Source: Patiria miniata
Lineage: Eukaryota > Echinodermata > Asteroidea > Valvatida > Asterinidae
Assembly (NCBI RefSeq): GCF_015706575.1
Contig: NW_024037062.1
Location: 2,600,811 to 2,664,810, forward strand
Direction of reading: 5' to 3'
Length of the DNA stretch: 64,000 bases
Positions 1-12,800 of the stretch are shown one piece after another. The notes under the pieces were generated by a model that was given only the letters and a program-made list of their open reading frames with translations, made no database searches and was not told the origin of the DNA. How positions within the stretch are numbered: position 1 is the stretch's first letter; each line of letters begins with the position of its first letter. Made by a program: the position numbers and the translations under genes.

Positions 1-2340
1 TTTAGAAATGGTTGACTGGAATTTGAAAAAGTTCACTGACCCTTGACGTGCACATGGAATCTTGTGATTGACTTGTCAAGTCGCTCAATGCATGTACTAA
101 GTTCATGACAATCAGAACATCAGAATGCATTTCTGTAAATTCTGTGAAAACTGAACATTTTCAAATCTCTTTTCTTGATTTGTCTTTGCAAACTCCTTTT
201 TCTGTTTTCACTTCTTGTGGTCAGTTGAATTATTTCCTTGGTCAGACAAAATTCGGAATGCAGCTTTTATTGTTCAAAGTCTTCCATAATATGATTTCAG
301 AAAAGTTAGCTGTTCTTTTATTGGTCATTTTATTCCATATTCCAGCTCCCTTTACTGTAAGTGCACTGAATTATGTTGCTTTTTAAATGAATTTGCTCGT
401 AGCTATTGTTTTTGTTTCATATGCCATTTCATTATGTCATTATTTCAAATTCAAGTCCTAAGTCCAGTTGTCATAGTGAAAATAATGTATACCAAATATT
501 TGTGTTAGTTGTTTACCTCATATTTTTGTTAGTTTTAGTGTGTTGTTTCTATGGTCTCGCTAAATCCAACAATGCAGTAACCTTTTACCAATTTCATGGG
601 CTGCTACTCAGAGAAATTTGCTATAAAACGGCAAAAAGTTTCAAAGGAAAAGCGGCTTTGCAACAGATGAGCTTGGGCATGTTTTGCAGAGTTTATGTAA
701 ACGTGTGTGTTATGCAAAGTTCTGGAGTTAGCAGCTTCATCCAATCTGCCTGTAGGCTTTTTATGCTTCACGTGTGCTAATTTAATAGAGTCTTAAGCTG
801 TTGTCCAAAGCCATTAGAATTATTGTTTAATGAAGGCATAATTTTCCACTTGTAGCATTGTTTTCATAAAAGGAACTGTGAACGGCATTCTAGTGAAGGA
901 TTTAATTGATTATGCATATTGCAAAATTGCACTCGTATTGCATAGTGCATTCATAGTGCATTCAATTGATCGCTCAACTTGCTTTGATACTTTGTGTTTT
1001 TAATTAGTTAGGACATGTTTGAAGGTGTATTCATGTATTCGTGTGTATTTAACTTGTACGTCTTATGAGCACAACTTTTAGAACAAAGAAAGCACTAGAA
1101 AATGCTGCGTAAAGTCAGACTTAATAGTTTGTTCGTTCAATTGGCCGTTCAGATGACATGCAAATCTATACAAGTGCCTGTCACGTACCATATATAAACT
1201 TTTTAAAATATCTGAACAAATTTTGTGCAGAAAACAAATTATGACCAGTTAAAAATGCCGAACTGCTCAGTGGTCTTGTACAATAAACTTATGTATGGAG
1301 AATCATGAATTCAACAATGCTACTATGAGGGAATTTGAAAGGTTAGTGATGCAACAGAGAGGACGTTGTTTTAAATGTGCAAGGGTCCAACAATTTATGT
1401 TAATCACTGTATTAATACTTATCATTCCATGAAATAGTCTATGAACTGGACTGATAGAGGGCGCTGTTCATTGATCCTCGGTTACATATAAATGATTCGT
1501 CATGAAATCAATTTATCAAAAACTTTGGCATCGCTTACTTTTTGCATTGCCTCTTGGTTTGACTCCAGGTTCTATTCGTCAGTGACAATTTGTAATGTTA
1601 AGTTTTTAAACTGGAACAAATTACAGAAACATGCAGTTTCCAATCCTTCAGCGTTACAGAAATTCCTATTTGTCGTAGTGTGGATTTGTTCATTTTTGGA
1701 AGTGTGTAATTAAGTGTGTGTTTTCAAGTATGTCAAGGTTGAAAATTGCTTGTTTCTGAATTCCTTGTTTTAATTTGGGGCTCCTAGACTTGTTTAATAC
1801 TTTGATTTTTCTTAAATCCAAAGTCTTCGTTTCAGATGCATTTATCAAATAAAATTAACTCTTGTCTTGCAGTTTTTATGATTATAAAAGAATATCTTAA
1901 AAGTTGGGTCATGAATGAGTGTAGGACTGCCAATGTAATAATACAGAGCCTATTTTTCTAAGTCAATAATCATGGCATTAAAGAATTAAATTGATAAAGT
2001 TACAAAGAGTACAAAATAAACCTTCTTTTTAATGCATATTTGTTTTAAAATTTGTCAGTTGTGTTGAAATTTCACATTTTCCCCAATACTTTAATCGCAC
2101 CTTTGCGCATAATTCATGCACTAGGCTATTGAATGCTGGCAAGATTGGTCCCCTTCAAAAAATGCATAGAAACGGGTGAAATTTGTCAGGATTTCCTGAT
2201 TTTGAGATTTCCCTGTAGGATTTTTTTTTTTTTTTTTTTATCTGGAACGCCTTCACCGCAAAGGTGTTTATATTTTTAAAAAATGTTTGTACATGTATAA
2301 CACTAGAAAGGGGTATTTTATTTTAAGGGGTACCTATAAG
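1..2340. other. intergenic, no gene recognised
   Basis: AT-rich sequence with short open frames, the longest being 93 and 124 codons near 105-780. They resemble no family I know and lack splice-compatible neighbours. It could be the 3' untranslated region or introns of a gene outside the window, but nothing here proves it. Confidence 0.4.
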
Positions 2341-2365
2341 TAAATGCAAGCATACAATATGGGGT

Positions 2366-2706
2366 ATTAAAAAAAAAAAAATAGGAAACCCAACTGGATG
2401 ACGTTCTGGATGTAAAAGCCCAATTCAAAAAATTAAGTCTTTTTCAGTAAAAGAATTGTTCCTATATAGCTCAGGTACTTGAGTTATGGACATCTAAACA
2501 CAAACACAGTTTTATAATTTTTGTCCAAGGATCCCAACAACCATGCTAACTGGCACTTATCATAACCTTGATTGAAATAAACACTTTCTGCTTCCAATGT
2601 TTAAACATGCTTTACCCGGAGACTTTCTCATCCGAAATCTGTAAAACGCAACATGCAGAACTTTAGGGGGCGCCATTTGGGTTTCCTTTTTTTTTGACTC
2701 GCCCTG
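2366..2706. mobile_element. degenerate mariner-like MITE
   Basis: The right end reads, inverted, ACAGGGCGAGTCAAAAAAA followed by GGAAACCCAA. The left end near 2369 shows an A-run followed by GGAAACCCAA. The same end type bounds the better preserved copy at 17395-17690. No coding capacity is visible. The left boundary is approximate. Confidence 0.5.
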
Positions 2707-2917
2707 TACATGTACCATAGACCCTGCATTGTTCAGGGGCCCTCGCCATCGGCGACACGTACACTCTCAAACCCTCTGTTCATTATTTCGTGGATTTTTC
2801 ATTTGCTCCCAATCTCACACCGGTACGCTGTTGAAATTTTGAAGCAGAACACCTTTAAAATATCCTTCTTCCCTGGCCTAAAACTATTTTTGCCCGAAAT
2901 CATTACAAGTGTAGATG

Positions 2918-2942
2918 GATGAATGAATGAATGAATGAATGA
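2918..2942. repeat. (ATGA)n microsatellite
   Basis: About six uninterrupted ATGA units, directly upstream of a G-rich tract at 2988-2999. Confidence 0.85.
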
Positions 2943-3049
2943 CTAACCATGTGATGCTCTGGTGTGGTTTGGGGTGTTTTTTTTTTGGGGGGGGGGGGTT
3001 GATAATTAGGGGCGCCTACCCTTCTGCCTTTAACATCCCCACACACACG

Positions 3050-3400
3050 ACATGCCCTTTTCCCTTTGACATTATTTTCCCTTCGTGCCTTTTGTTCCTC
3101 CTTGGAATTTTTCTTCATGCCCTTTTCCCCTTTCCCCCCATGGCATTTCCCCCCTAATACCCATTTTCCCCATGACATTTTTTCTGTCATGCAATAGTTT
3201 TCCCCCATGGCATTTCCCCCATTGCATATCCACCAGGTTTCACTCGTGTCCCTTTCCCCCAACAGCATTATTTCCCTATGACATTTCTCATGCCCCTTTT
3301 TCACCACATGTGGCATTCTTCCTTCATGCCTTTTTTTCTCCACGCCATTTTCCCTTCATGCCTTGTTTTTTCATCATGGCATTTTCCCCCATCGCAACAG
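3050..3400. repeat. diverged outlier of the C/T-rich minisatellite
   Basis: A degenerate succession of CATGCC, TTTTCCC and CATGGCATTT words, the same vocabulary as the 32-bp array at about 5.05-6.31 kb but without regular units. About 1.6 kb of non-repetitive sequence separates it from the main array. It looks like an older, decayed part of the same satellite. Confidence 0.7.
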
Positions 3401-5035
3401 TGGTCTATGTTTTGTGCACAAACAATTAATGCGCTTTGCGAGAAGACTTGTTCCTAATCCGTACATACACTGTATGGGCGAAAACCAGCCTATACCCCGC
3501 GATAACGGAAATATTAGACAGTAATTCTAAATTGTTAAATAATTCAATAACTAAACGTGGGCCGATTTGTTTTCGATCGATGTCTCATTCAAAAGTGACT
3601 AACTTTTGTACACGTATAGCTAGAAAAATAGCAGTTTAGAAAAGGAATCTTTATTTCGGGATGGCAATCGAAATAGCATAGGGAATAATGCAACTTTAAA
3701 ACATATTTTCACTTGATATATTCATCTTGCAACAAGTTGTGTGAAGCTCGTTTCCAAGAAAAAGAAATACTTTTGGGCTATTATCAGCCAACAACAATTA
3801 TAAACATGTGGGGTTTTTTTAATTTGGGGGCTGACATGTTTGAACAAAATTAAAGTGCTCGAAACGGTTGATGGGAATTGCCCCACCATGCATCCCTTTC
3901 CTGCAAAGTTCCCAGACAGATGTGCGGATTCAAAGAAAATGATACGTCCTGCAAGTTTCGGGGAAAACTCTGTAAAAATGAGTGCTCTTAATTGATTGTT
4001 AATACCCGAATCTTAAATATACAAAGATGTACTGACATGAATATTAAAACATGTTCATCTGAGTCATTCACAAAAACAGTCAGATTTGACCAAATTGAAC
4101 ATAGCTATGTGCAATACTTGGCACTTTTATTTAGTTGAAACCTTGCCAGCAAGATTGCCTGGGGGCAACAACAAATAGGGATAGCTGAAGAACTGGGAGC
4201 AACTATAATGCGTCAAAATCTTGGAAAATCATTCAAAAGAGTAATAATTGCACAAGAAGCTATAACTACAGCATGTTTATACAGTGAAAACTCCATATTA
4301 AGTACACATCGATTCTTACATTCATTCAGTTTACATGTAAAGCATAATATTTCATTCAGTGCAGGTAAGGTACAGTTTGAGGGACTATAATCAACGATAT
4401 AATACTATTACAGAACAAACAAAAATGAGGCACTTGGAAATAGGTTTCAAAATCCCGTCAATCAAAAACAAAATTTTAACCCCATAGTAGCATTGAAAAA
4501 ATTACAGGCTAGTTAATGCAATGAAATAACGTAATTTAATTAAGAAGTGAAGACAAAAAGTAACCTTATATCCAATAATATACAGTAGCATTCCTTTGAT
4601 ACGGTGACCATAAAACGGCCAAAGAAAACAGAGCTTGAATTTATTATTATAAAACTAAAACCAATGTTTAAATGATTGTACAAGAGAAACATATTATTAA
4701 GTCTTCAAGCCTTGCTCTGCATTAAATCATTTGAAATACAGGTACCCTTCAACATAAAATTCCTCGTCTTATATGGACAGCATTTCAGATGGATTTACTT
4801 CAATATGATTTGGTAAATGTAGTGTTAAAATATGTATAAATCATAAAAGCGAACACACAAGGCACAAACGAAAAAAGTTCAGGCAGTACTTTAATGCAAT
4901 ATTGTATTTATAATTTTAACATCTCTAACGGCACTGGAAACGAAGTTGTTGCTGTGTACATACACTTTTTTGGTAAAGTATATACAATCTCACATATACA
5001 TGCGTACCGCCTCTTCCTTTTGATTTGTTTCCGGT
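3401..5035. other. intergenic, no gene recognised
   Basis: AT-rich single-copy-looking sequence between two blocks of the same minisatellite. The open frames here are short (60-67 codons) and carry no recognisable motif. Confidence 0.4.
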
Positions 5036-5049
5036 GTCATTTTCTCCCC

Positions 5050-6310
5050 ATGGCATTTTTCCTTCATGCCCTTGTTCCCCCCCCCATGGAATTTCACCTT
5101 CATGCCATTTTTCCTTCCATGGCAGTTTTCCTTCATGCCCTTCACCTTCCACGACACTTTTCCTTCATGCCCTTTCCCGTCCATGACACTTTTCCTTCAT
5201 GCCCGTTCCCTTCCATGACACTTTTCCTTCATGCCCTTTCCCGTCCATGACACTTTTCCTTCATGCCCTTTCCCTTCCATGACACTTTTCCTTCATGCCC
5301 TTTGCCTTCCATGACACTTTTCCTTCATGCCCTTTCCCTTCCATGACACTTTTCCTTCATGCCCTTTCCCTTCCATGACACTTTTCCTTCATGCCCTTTC
5401 CCTTCCACGACACTTTTCCTTCGTGCCCTTTCCCTTCCACGACACTTTTCCTTCGTGCCCTTTCCCGTCCATGACACTTTTCCTTCATGCCCTTTCCCTT
5501 CCATGACACTTTTCCTTCATGCCCTTTCCCTTCCATGACACTTTTCCTTCGTGCCCTTTCCCCTTCCATGACCCCTTTCCTTCATGCCCTTTCCCTTCCA
5601 TGACACTTTTCCTTCATGCCCTTTCCCCTTCCATGACACTTTTCCTTCAGGCCCTTTGCCTTCCATGACACTTTCCTTCATGCCCTTTCCCTTCCATGAC
5701 ACTTTTCCTTCATGCCCTTTCCCTTCCATGACACTTTTCCTTCGTGCCCTTTCCCCTTCCATGACCCCTTTCCTTCATGCCCTTTCCCTTCCATGACACT
5801 TTTCCTTCATGCCCTTTCCCCTTCCATGACACTTTTCCTTCAGGCCCTTTGCCTTCCATGACACTTTCCTTCATGCCCTTTCCCTTCCATGACACTTTTC
5901 CTTCATGCCCTTTCCCCTTCCATGACACTTTTCCTTCAGGCCCTTTGCCTTCCATGACACTTTCCTTCATGCCCTTTCCCTTCCATGACACTTTTCCTTC
6001 GTGCCCTTTCCCCTTCCATGACCCCTTTCCTTCATGCCCTTTCCCTTCTATGACACTTTTCCTTCATGCCCTTTGCCTTCCATGACACTTTTCCTTCATG
6101 CCCTTTCCCTTCAATGACACTTTTCCTTCGTGCCCTTTCCCCTTCCATGACACTTTTCCTTCATGCCCTTTCCCTTCCATGACACTTTTCCTTCATGCCC
6201 TTTCCCTTCCATGGCACTTTTCCTTCATGCCCTTTCCCTTCCATGACACTTTTCCTTCATGCCCTTTCCCTTCCATGACACTTTGCCTTCATGCCCCTTT
6301 CCCCATGACA
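5050..6310. repeat. 32-bp minisatellite array with higher-order units
   Basis: About 39 head-to-tail copies of a 32-bp unit built from TTCCATGACAC, TTTTCCTTCATG and CCCTTTCCC. Strand composition is extreme: almost only C, T and A on plus. Within 5570-6030 a block of six units recurs about every 193 bp, marked by shared variants (CCATGACCCC, CAGGCCCTTTG, a shortened TTTCC unit). That is higher-order structure from recent block duplications. Most copies on minus are free of stop codons, so long frames appear in several phases; these are a property of the repeat, not genes. Margins decay into looser versions on both sides. Confidence 0.95.
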
Positions 6311-6650
6311 ATTTTTTTTTTTTACCCATGGCATTTGTTCCCTATGGTATTTTACCATTCATATCATACCTTTTTTCCCCTCCGTGTAATTTTTCCCTCA
6401 TGCCGTTTTTTTCCCCACGGTAATTTTCCTTCATGTCATTTTTCCTTCATGACATTTTTCCTTCTTGCCCTTTTTTCCTCCATGACATTTTCCCCTTCTT
6501 GCCTTTTCCCCCTTCTTGCCCTTTCCCCCATGGCAAGTTTTCTCTTATGCAAGTTTTTCCCCATGGCATTTTTCCTTGTGGTATTTTTGCCCTCATATCA
6601 TGCCCATTTTCCTTGCGGCATTTTCCCCATGACAACACCCATTTGTTTAC
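6311..6650. repeat. decayed right flank of the minisatellite
   Basis: Irregular CATGACATTTT, CCTTCATGCC and CCCCATGGCA words continue the vocabulary of the main array but without a fixed unit length, as in the block at 3050-3400. Confidence 0.75.
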
Positions 6651-6977
6651 CTTCACAATTTTGCTTTATTTTGACTGAACATTTTGGAAAGAAACAAATA
6701 TGTTAAACATGTATCAAACTGTGAATCACTGTAAAATCCAGAGATGTTCCTCATCAAACTACAGAGTAAATGAAACTAAAAGAAAAACTAAGCCTTTACA
6801 CAATGAGACAAGTACATGTTTATGTATTGTGTCCTGGCTATTTGAAGCTTAAATCAAATTCAAAAGACAAATACAAAAAAGTCCCTGCAATTTCCACTTC
6901 TAATTACAAAATTACAAAAGCATGACATATACATGTATATCTGAATTGACTGACAAATGTCTGGGATTTGTTTTTTT

Positions 6978-7510
6978 AATTAAAGGGAATGTACATAATT
7001 GGCTTTTGCTGTAATTTCCAGAAATGGAGTATTTGAGGGGTTAGTATAATATATCAAATATTGTTACACTGACATGTTTGAAGTTTTGTGTTCAAAAATG
7101 CTGGAAAAACCAAGAAAAACAAAATTGTTTAAGTAGTCTGGTTCCCTGACTCCACTAAAGATGAAAGGAATCAATTTATAGTTGCCAGAAAATTGCAAGG
7201 TAAGGGAACCAGTCTAGCTGGCTTGCACCCGTTCATGAACATGTAACCAATACCAAACAAAATTTGGATTAAAAAAAAGTAAATTTGGAGCAGTAGTTGA
7301 AATATAGTTAGGTTTTTCCAACGGTGGTCGGCCGACCACCGTTGGAAATGTATACAAAAATACCATTTTCTTGAAAATGACTTCACACCAGGTGCCATAA
7401 TTTTACAGGATGCTATTAGACTGTCATTTACCATCATCCTAGTAAGGTATTTCTTAAAAACTTGGTGGTTTTATTTTTCGATGTTTGCAAATGTTGTATA
7501 TTCCCTTTAA
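6978..7510. mobile_element. MITE with central 32-bp perfect palindrome (family P, copy a)
   Basis: Ends are inverted copies of TTAAAGGGAAT followed by GTACA or GTATA. At 7316-7347 lies a perfect palindrome with arm TTCCAACGGTGGTCGG. A second full copy in reverse orientation is at 61460-61974, and fragments occur at 39130-39207 and 60545-60806. Also shared are GACTGGTTCC/AGGGAACCAG words near 7140-7215. No transposase is visible, so it is non-autonomous. Confidence 0.75.
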
Positions 7511-8440
7511 ATGATGAATTGGCAATTACAGTCTCCTGAGAATTTTTCACAAAACACAATCTTATGTTTTTTTGGTTACATTTGATGTTCCCATTTCGTA
7601 TCACACAATTAAGTGTACAGGATGAACAACAAATCTACAAACACTTTATAAGAAAGTATGTTGAAACAGAATCACAAAAAAATACATATGAACTAAAGGG
7701 AAAAACTGTGAAACATTTCAACAAAGTTGAAGCAAATGCAATTGCAATACTGTAAATGAAACACAGTTGAAGCAGAATTTAAGAAAAAATACAAATGAAT
7801 TGAAGGAAAATAATTGCAGAACATTTTGCCACAAGAACGTTAAAGTATCTAATATCAGTACAGCATTTCATTTCCGTTTCTAACTAAAACCACCACACTT
7901 CCTAACCACTTCTAAAATCCCTGAAACTTTCCCAAGGGAATTTCTGCTAATTCCTGCACCAGGAAGCTATGAACAAATACGTGATTTTGACATATCTGCG
8001 TACGATGAGACTTCGCTTCGAACAAACAGTCCAATTTAACTGTGCCGTCTCTCAAGAACACACCAATATCTTATCAAAACTCCTTAGTACATTAAATACG
8101 TTTGATAGTACCGGTAATTGCATATTCTGACAAACATTCATACATCTCAAGCATTATGGAATCCTATATCCACACACAGTTGTGCAACTCGGGTAATATT
8201 ACAAAGTACTCTCTTTTCCACCATGCTTCACAAGTGCACACTAAACCATTGAAATAAGTTGCGTACATTCACTGACACTCCCAGCCACCTCCAGTTGATG
8301 TGACTCAGTGTCCACTTCATGTGAACCATGCACAAATTGCACATTACGTCCTTCATTTGCTATCTTGTCTCCCTCACATGACTCTAATTTGCTCCATATG
8401 GCAGGGTTTTTGGTGAAATTTGCATCTTTTTATGTCATTA
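7511..8440. other. intergenic, no gene recognised
   Basis: AT-rich sequence without splice-framed coding segments or recognisable repeats. Confidence 0.35.
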
Positions 8441-8441
8441 A

Positions 8442-8757
8442 TTAGTCCTTCTGATTTGAAAATCACAGGCGTGTGGAAAAAAACACACCTGGATTTTTTT
8501 AGGCGTGTGATTTTTCTAGGCGTGTGATTTTCTAGGCAAGTGATGTTTTAGGTGTGTGATTCTATGGTCCAAGCTGGGCTTTTTTTGTCTTCACTGACGT
8601 ACTTTATTTTTCACAAATTATGAAGTATAATTATGCTGTAAATGTATGCCGAGATGTGCGGTACTGAGGGATTCAGGCGTGCGATTATTCGCACTTCTCA
8701 GGAAGCGTGTCATGGCGTGGGGGTGTGATCGCACGCCTCAAAACAGAAGGACTGATT
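8442..8757. mobile_element. MITE with internal GGCGTGTGATTTT repeats
   Basis: Terminal inverted repeats read TTAGTCCTTCTGATTTGA on the left and, inverted, TAATCAGTCCTTCTGTTTTG on the right. Inside the left end a short tandem motif, AGGCGTGTGATTTT, occurs about four times (8467-8562). It is non-coding and about 316 bp long. Confidence 0.75.
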
Positions 8758-9355
8758 ACTGGTGATGTCCCTGAGCAAGCGCTTTACAGAGACGGATATT
8801 ACAAAGACAGATCACTGGCCATTTTTTTTCCCAAGGATATGGACAATTATTAAGTACCAATTAATCAAGGCACGTTTGCACTGTACACACACAAAACCCC
8901 CTTCAAATGGAGAAACCATTGTGAATGCTATTGTACAAAGCAGCTGCCCTGTGACACTTGCTAGCACAATGCTTTCGCCACTTAACGAGGCCTCCATGAT
9001 AAAGGTGATCAGAATGTATTGATTAAATTGATTAAAGCTGTAGATAAGCTTTACATATATGTGCAAGTTATATGATTAAATGTTCATGAAGATTACTATT
9101 GTGGTAAACTACCCCATTCAGTAGCTGATAATATATGTCCCACATCCTAAGGATATAAGCTGATTCAACTGATTAATTTGAGATACCTGTGTTTCATCAA
9201 CCTATGTAAAACCAATTTGTTGTCATTATTCTCACATTTCCTACTGCTCTTAGGCAGTCCTTCACCATGGGCCTCCAACAATTTCCTCAAGGGAATTCAA
9301 ACCAAAGATCTTTCCCTCATGTACTCTTAGAAAGAAACAAAACCCCTTCATGATC

Positions 9356-9802
9356 TCAGGAGCTATCGATGCACTTGTTGACGTGACGCTGAAACTCTTC
9401 CAAACGATCCGCTGGGTATTCCCTCTTACATCTCGGGCATTCCAGAGGCTTCCGAGACAAAGAGAAGCTTGACTGCATGGAATGGTAACTGCTTCTTTCA
9501 GGAGTCTTACCAGGCATTGTTGCCCCCGAGCTGGTCGAGTAGAATTCCCCCATGGAATCTGACAAATCCTTACCGTCTGCTACATCCTGCCCTGGCCCAT
9601 CACATTCTATGTCATGCATGTCATGAAAGCCTTCCTGCCAGGGGGAGCTCTTGGGTCCCTTGAAGGCGCACCGCTGATTGCTGAAGGTTGGCGCTAGGGA
9701 CATGGCTGAACGGCTGCCCTGTGGCTTGAGCGCATTCAGCTGTTGCTTGAGTTTCCTATTTTCCTCTCGTTCCCTATGGAGATCATCTGTCAGAAGGTCA
9801 AC
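9356..9802 (-). CDS. adaptor gene exon 8, C-terminus with zinc finger (residues 482-629)
   Basis: Opens with the UBAN core VDLLTDDLHREREENRKL after an AATCTAG acceptor. A Ser/Pro/Gly-rich linker of about 90 residues follows, then a C2HC finger at the end (CPRC, then HVNKC) and the stop. A finger right at the C-terminus is the typical arrangement in NEMO, optineurin and TNIP2. Confidence 0.85.
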   Translation of the reverse strand, partial: VDLLTDDLHREREENRKLKQQLNALKPQGSRSAMSLAPTFSNQRCAFKGPKSSPWQEGFHDMHDIECDGPGQDVADGKDLSDSMGEFYSTSSGATMPGKTPERSSYHSMQSSFSLSRKPLECPRCKREYPADRLEEFQRHVNKCIDSS

Positions 9803-12800
9803 CTAGATTGAAGACAATAAACGCTTGGAATTAACAAACTGAAATCAGTGTATGCGCTGAGCGAGGTTAACAAAGGACCTGTGCTTTATTTCTGAGCAAG
9901 TTCATGGACAAACTTGAAACCCGTGTCAAATTACTCCGAAGCTTTACATTAGCTTCAATGTTTGAAACAGGAGCAACTACACATGAAAAGAATCAAAAGA
10001 TTGCTGCAGTCATTCAGAATGACTCCAGACTCTAACCAATTGTACTACATTGTACTAAAACTCTATTTGGGCCAACCTGAGTTGTGTCTAATGCTTTCTG
10101 GTAAGGCAGTGTGAAATGAGTGTGAGTTGTTCATAGATTCTGACGTTACCTGTTGGCCCATACGTTGGCAGTTCTTAGTCCATTGCTCAACAATGAAGTT
10201 GTTCTTCTGCTTCTGAGATGTTGAATCCTGCTGCTCCTGCCTCAGGTCTTCCTCATAAAGCTTCATCTGTAAGATGGAACAAAGGATTGTGGGTTACAAG
10301 AGATTGCAATGGATTCTTGGTAAGAAAGAGTTAAGGACCCTATCTTGCCTGTCAATCAATCAAGTGAATTGACCAATTGACCTATCGCCCTTTGCGAGTT
10401 AGCCACGCCCCTTAGACAACCCCATGGAATTTATGTACACTACTTTTTGCTTGTATCAGATTTTGTGAGTTCAGCGTCCATTTGTACATCATGTAATTGG
10501 ACAATATTTTACAAGCTGCGTTGAGGCGATTCTCAGTAACACGATTCCACCGAGACAGGTCAATTAGATTACTAAGCTTAGTCAGGTGGCATCGTCAGGG
10601 GACCCCGTGTAGATAGAGGAAAATACACAGACCAGTGTTCTTTAGTCTGAAATGAAAATCTTTTAAGGTCAACTTAATTAGTCCTGATACTATTTGGTTT
10701 TGGCGCCAAAATGTTGGGGGGGTGGGGGTTATTACCTGTGCTCGGACCACCATATCGACTTCCTTCAAGTCAGCTACCTCTTGTTTGAGTTTAGCAATCT
10801 CTAGCTCCAAGCTGCGACAGTTGGAACATTGCTGCTGTTTCTTCTGAATATCCTGCATTGTCTCCATCAGAGCGTTGTAGCGCTGCTCAAATATCTGCAA
10901 GTGAGAACAATGTCAGTCAAAATACACTCCACTGTGAGTAACCTACGGAATTTGTCAGTGAAATTTGAAGAAACCCTGAAACGCTGATTTATTGTCAAGC
11001 TCACATTTCATCTTGAATTCCCTCAACTAATATCACTGTTGCTGTGTAATTGTGTATAACATGATTCAGGCAAGCTCTTACACAGTTACATGAAGACAAC
11101 CAAGCATGAATACATTGTTCAGAGTGGGTGAGAATGTCAAGACACCAGACTACCAGAACCTCCAGTGCAGGAGGTTGCTGGAATGGAATTCAAATTTAAA
11201 TTTACATAGGAACAAATGGAACAAAAACTCTAGAAAAGGGCTTAAAGAGCCTTTTTCAAGGTTTGCTAAAAGAGGTAACTGGTTAGTAATTAAATGGTGG
11301 AGGGGACGGTTATAGAAAGGAGAGAGTTACTTTAAGGGCTATAACTTACCTCTCTTTGTTTTTCTGCCTCTTGTCGATTTTTGATCAGCTGTTTATTATC
11401 TCCTGTCACCTTCTTGAGCTGAGTGTCAAGATGCTGAATCTTTTCATTGAGTCGTTGCTTCTGCTGCTCAAACTGGTCCAAGGATACTCCTCCATCAGCC
11501 TTTAGAAAAGGAGGAAAACATTTCTTAAAATTTTCAAATTCTTACACACGGTAGTAAAGCTACAGATGTGTTTTGCTTTCACAATAGATACATGGGAATT
11601 CAATTAATGGGGAGAAATTTGAACAATTTCCAAGACGTTTCTTTTCCAGATGTTCAGATGGATGTTCTTACCTCATCTTGTCCCTTTCTGGTGCTCCCAG
11701 TTTTCTCAGAAGTGCTCTTCTTTTTCCCCTCCTCCTTCTGGATTGGAAGGAAGACTTTGGAGTCATGAACAGCACGGCCGTCTTCCTTTTTGAATGGACC
11801 ATATTTCTGGAGCTCGTCTTTCAGTTCCTCACAGCGTTTGGACAAGGTATCTATCATGACTTGGCTTAGGTTTAGTCTCTTCTCAAGTTTCTCATTCTAC
11901 AAGGGTAGAAATAGTCAATACCAACCAATTATCAAAAGTCAACTCTTTTATTCAAGTCAGTTTCAAACAAGCAACACAGCCAAAAGAATGTATCTTTATC
12001 ATGTTTTTGTCCTGTATTGCACGCAGTGATTTTTTTCCTTTAAACCCTTTCATGTGAGATGAAGAATAAGGGATTCGTTTGCTTTCTCGCAACATGCCCA
12101 GTGAAAGTCAGTCCACGTGATAAGCATTAAATTGTTAAAAAGTTTGACGTGGCCTATTTGTGATGCTTCACCATGCTTCCGGTACATGTAGCTGTTCACA
12201 TACAAGTACTTTACAAAATGCCACCACTTGTTTGAAAGTACGTACATGTGCATATGCAGTCCATCTTGGAAGATGTTATTTAATCCTCCTATGCAAACAT
12301 ACATTCCATGTAAAGTTGGGGTTTTTTTCAGTCGAATCAATCAAGTGACTGCTTTTAACAGTTAAGAGCTCCCAACCTACATAAAGCAGGGCTGACTGGC
12401 TGTGACTGCTTTATGTAACTTAATACATGTACATCTATGCTTTGACTGTCGATGAGTGATAATCAAGCTGTGCCTACCAAATTGCCTGCTTTTGTCTGTT
12501 GACTAGATTTGATAAGTAACAGTGCTTGGAATTTTACTGTTGGTGACTAGCCTGTGTATAAAGGCATGGCAGGGGAAGAGGATTGATTTTTTGTGACGGT
12601 TTGTGACTGTTCAGACAGCAGGAGGGTTACAGGGACTTGATCAATTTCTGTGTTAGAACTAAAATGGCATTGGATTGGGATTCCTACATGCTGTTTTGTA
12701 GTTAGGGGGTGGAAGAAGCCAGACAAAACAGCCTGTTTTCCAAACAGTTTTAACAGATATCTGTGACTGAAATGGCTATTGTATCTCAGATAGCTGTTTG

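Noticed and set aside
4925-6085. Long repetitive open frames on both strands (GKGHEGKVSWKGKGMKEKCH-like)
   Set aside because: They arise because the 32-bp repeat lacks stops in several phases. The same peptide appears in shifted frames, with no splice context.
5050-6310. CRISPR-like array
   Set aside because: Units are contiguous and homogeneous with no unique spacers, and the genome is eukaryotic.
9469-9663. 64-codon plus-strand frame
   Set aside because: Antisense shadow of the adaptor gene's last exon.
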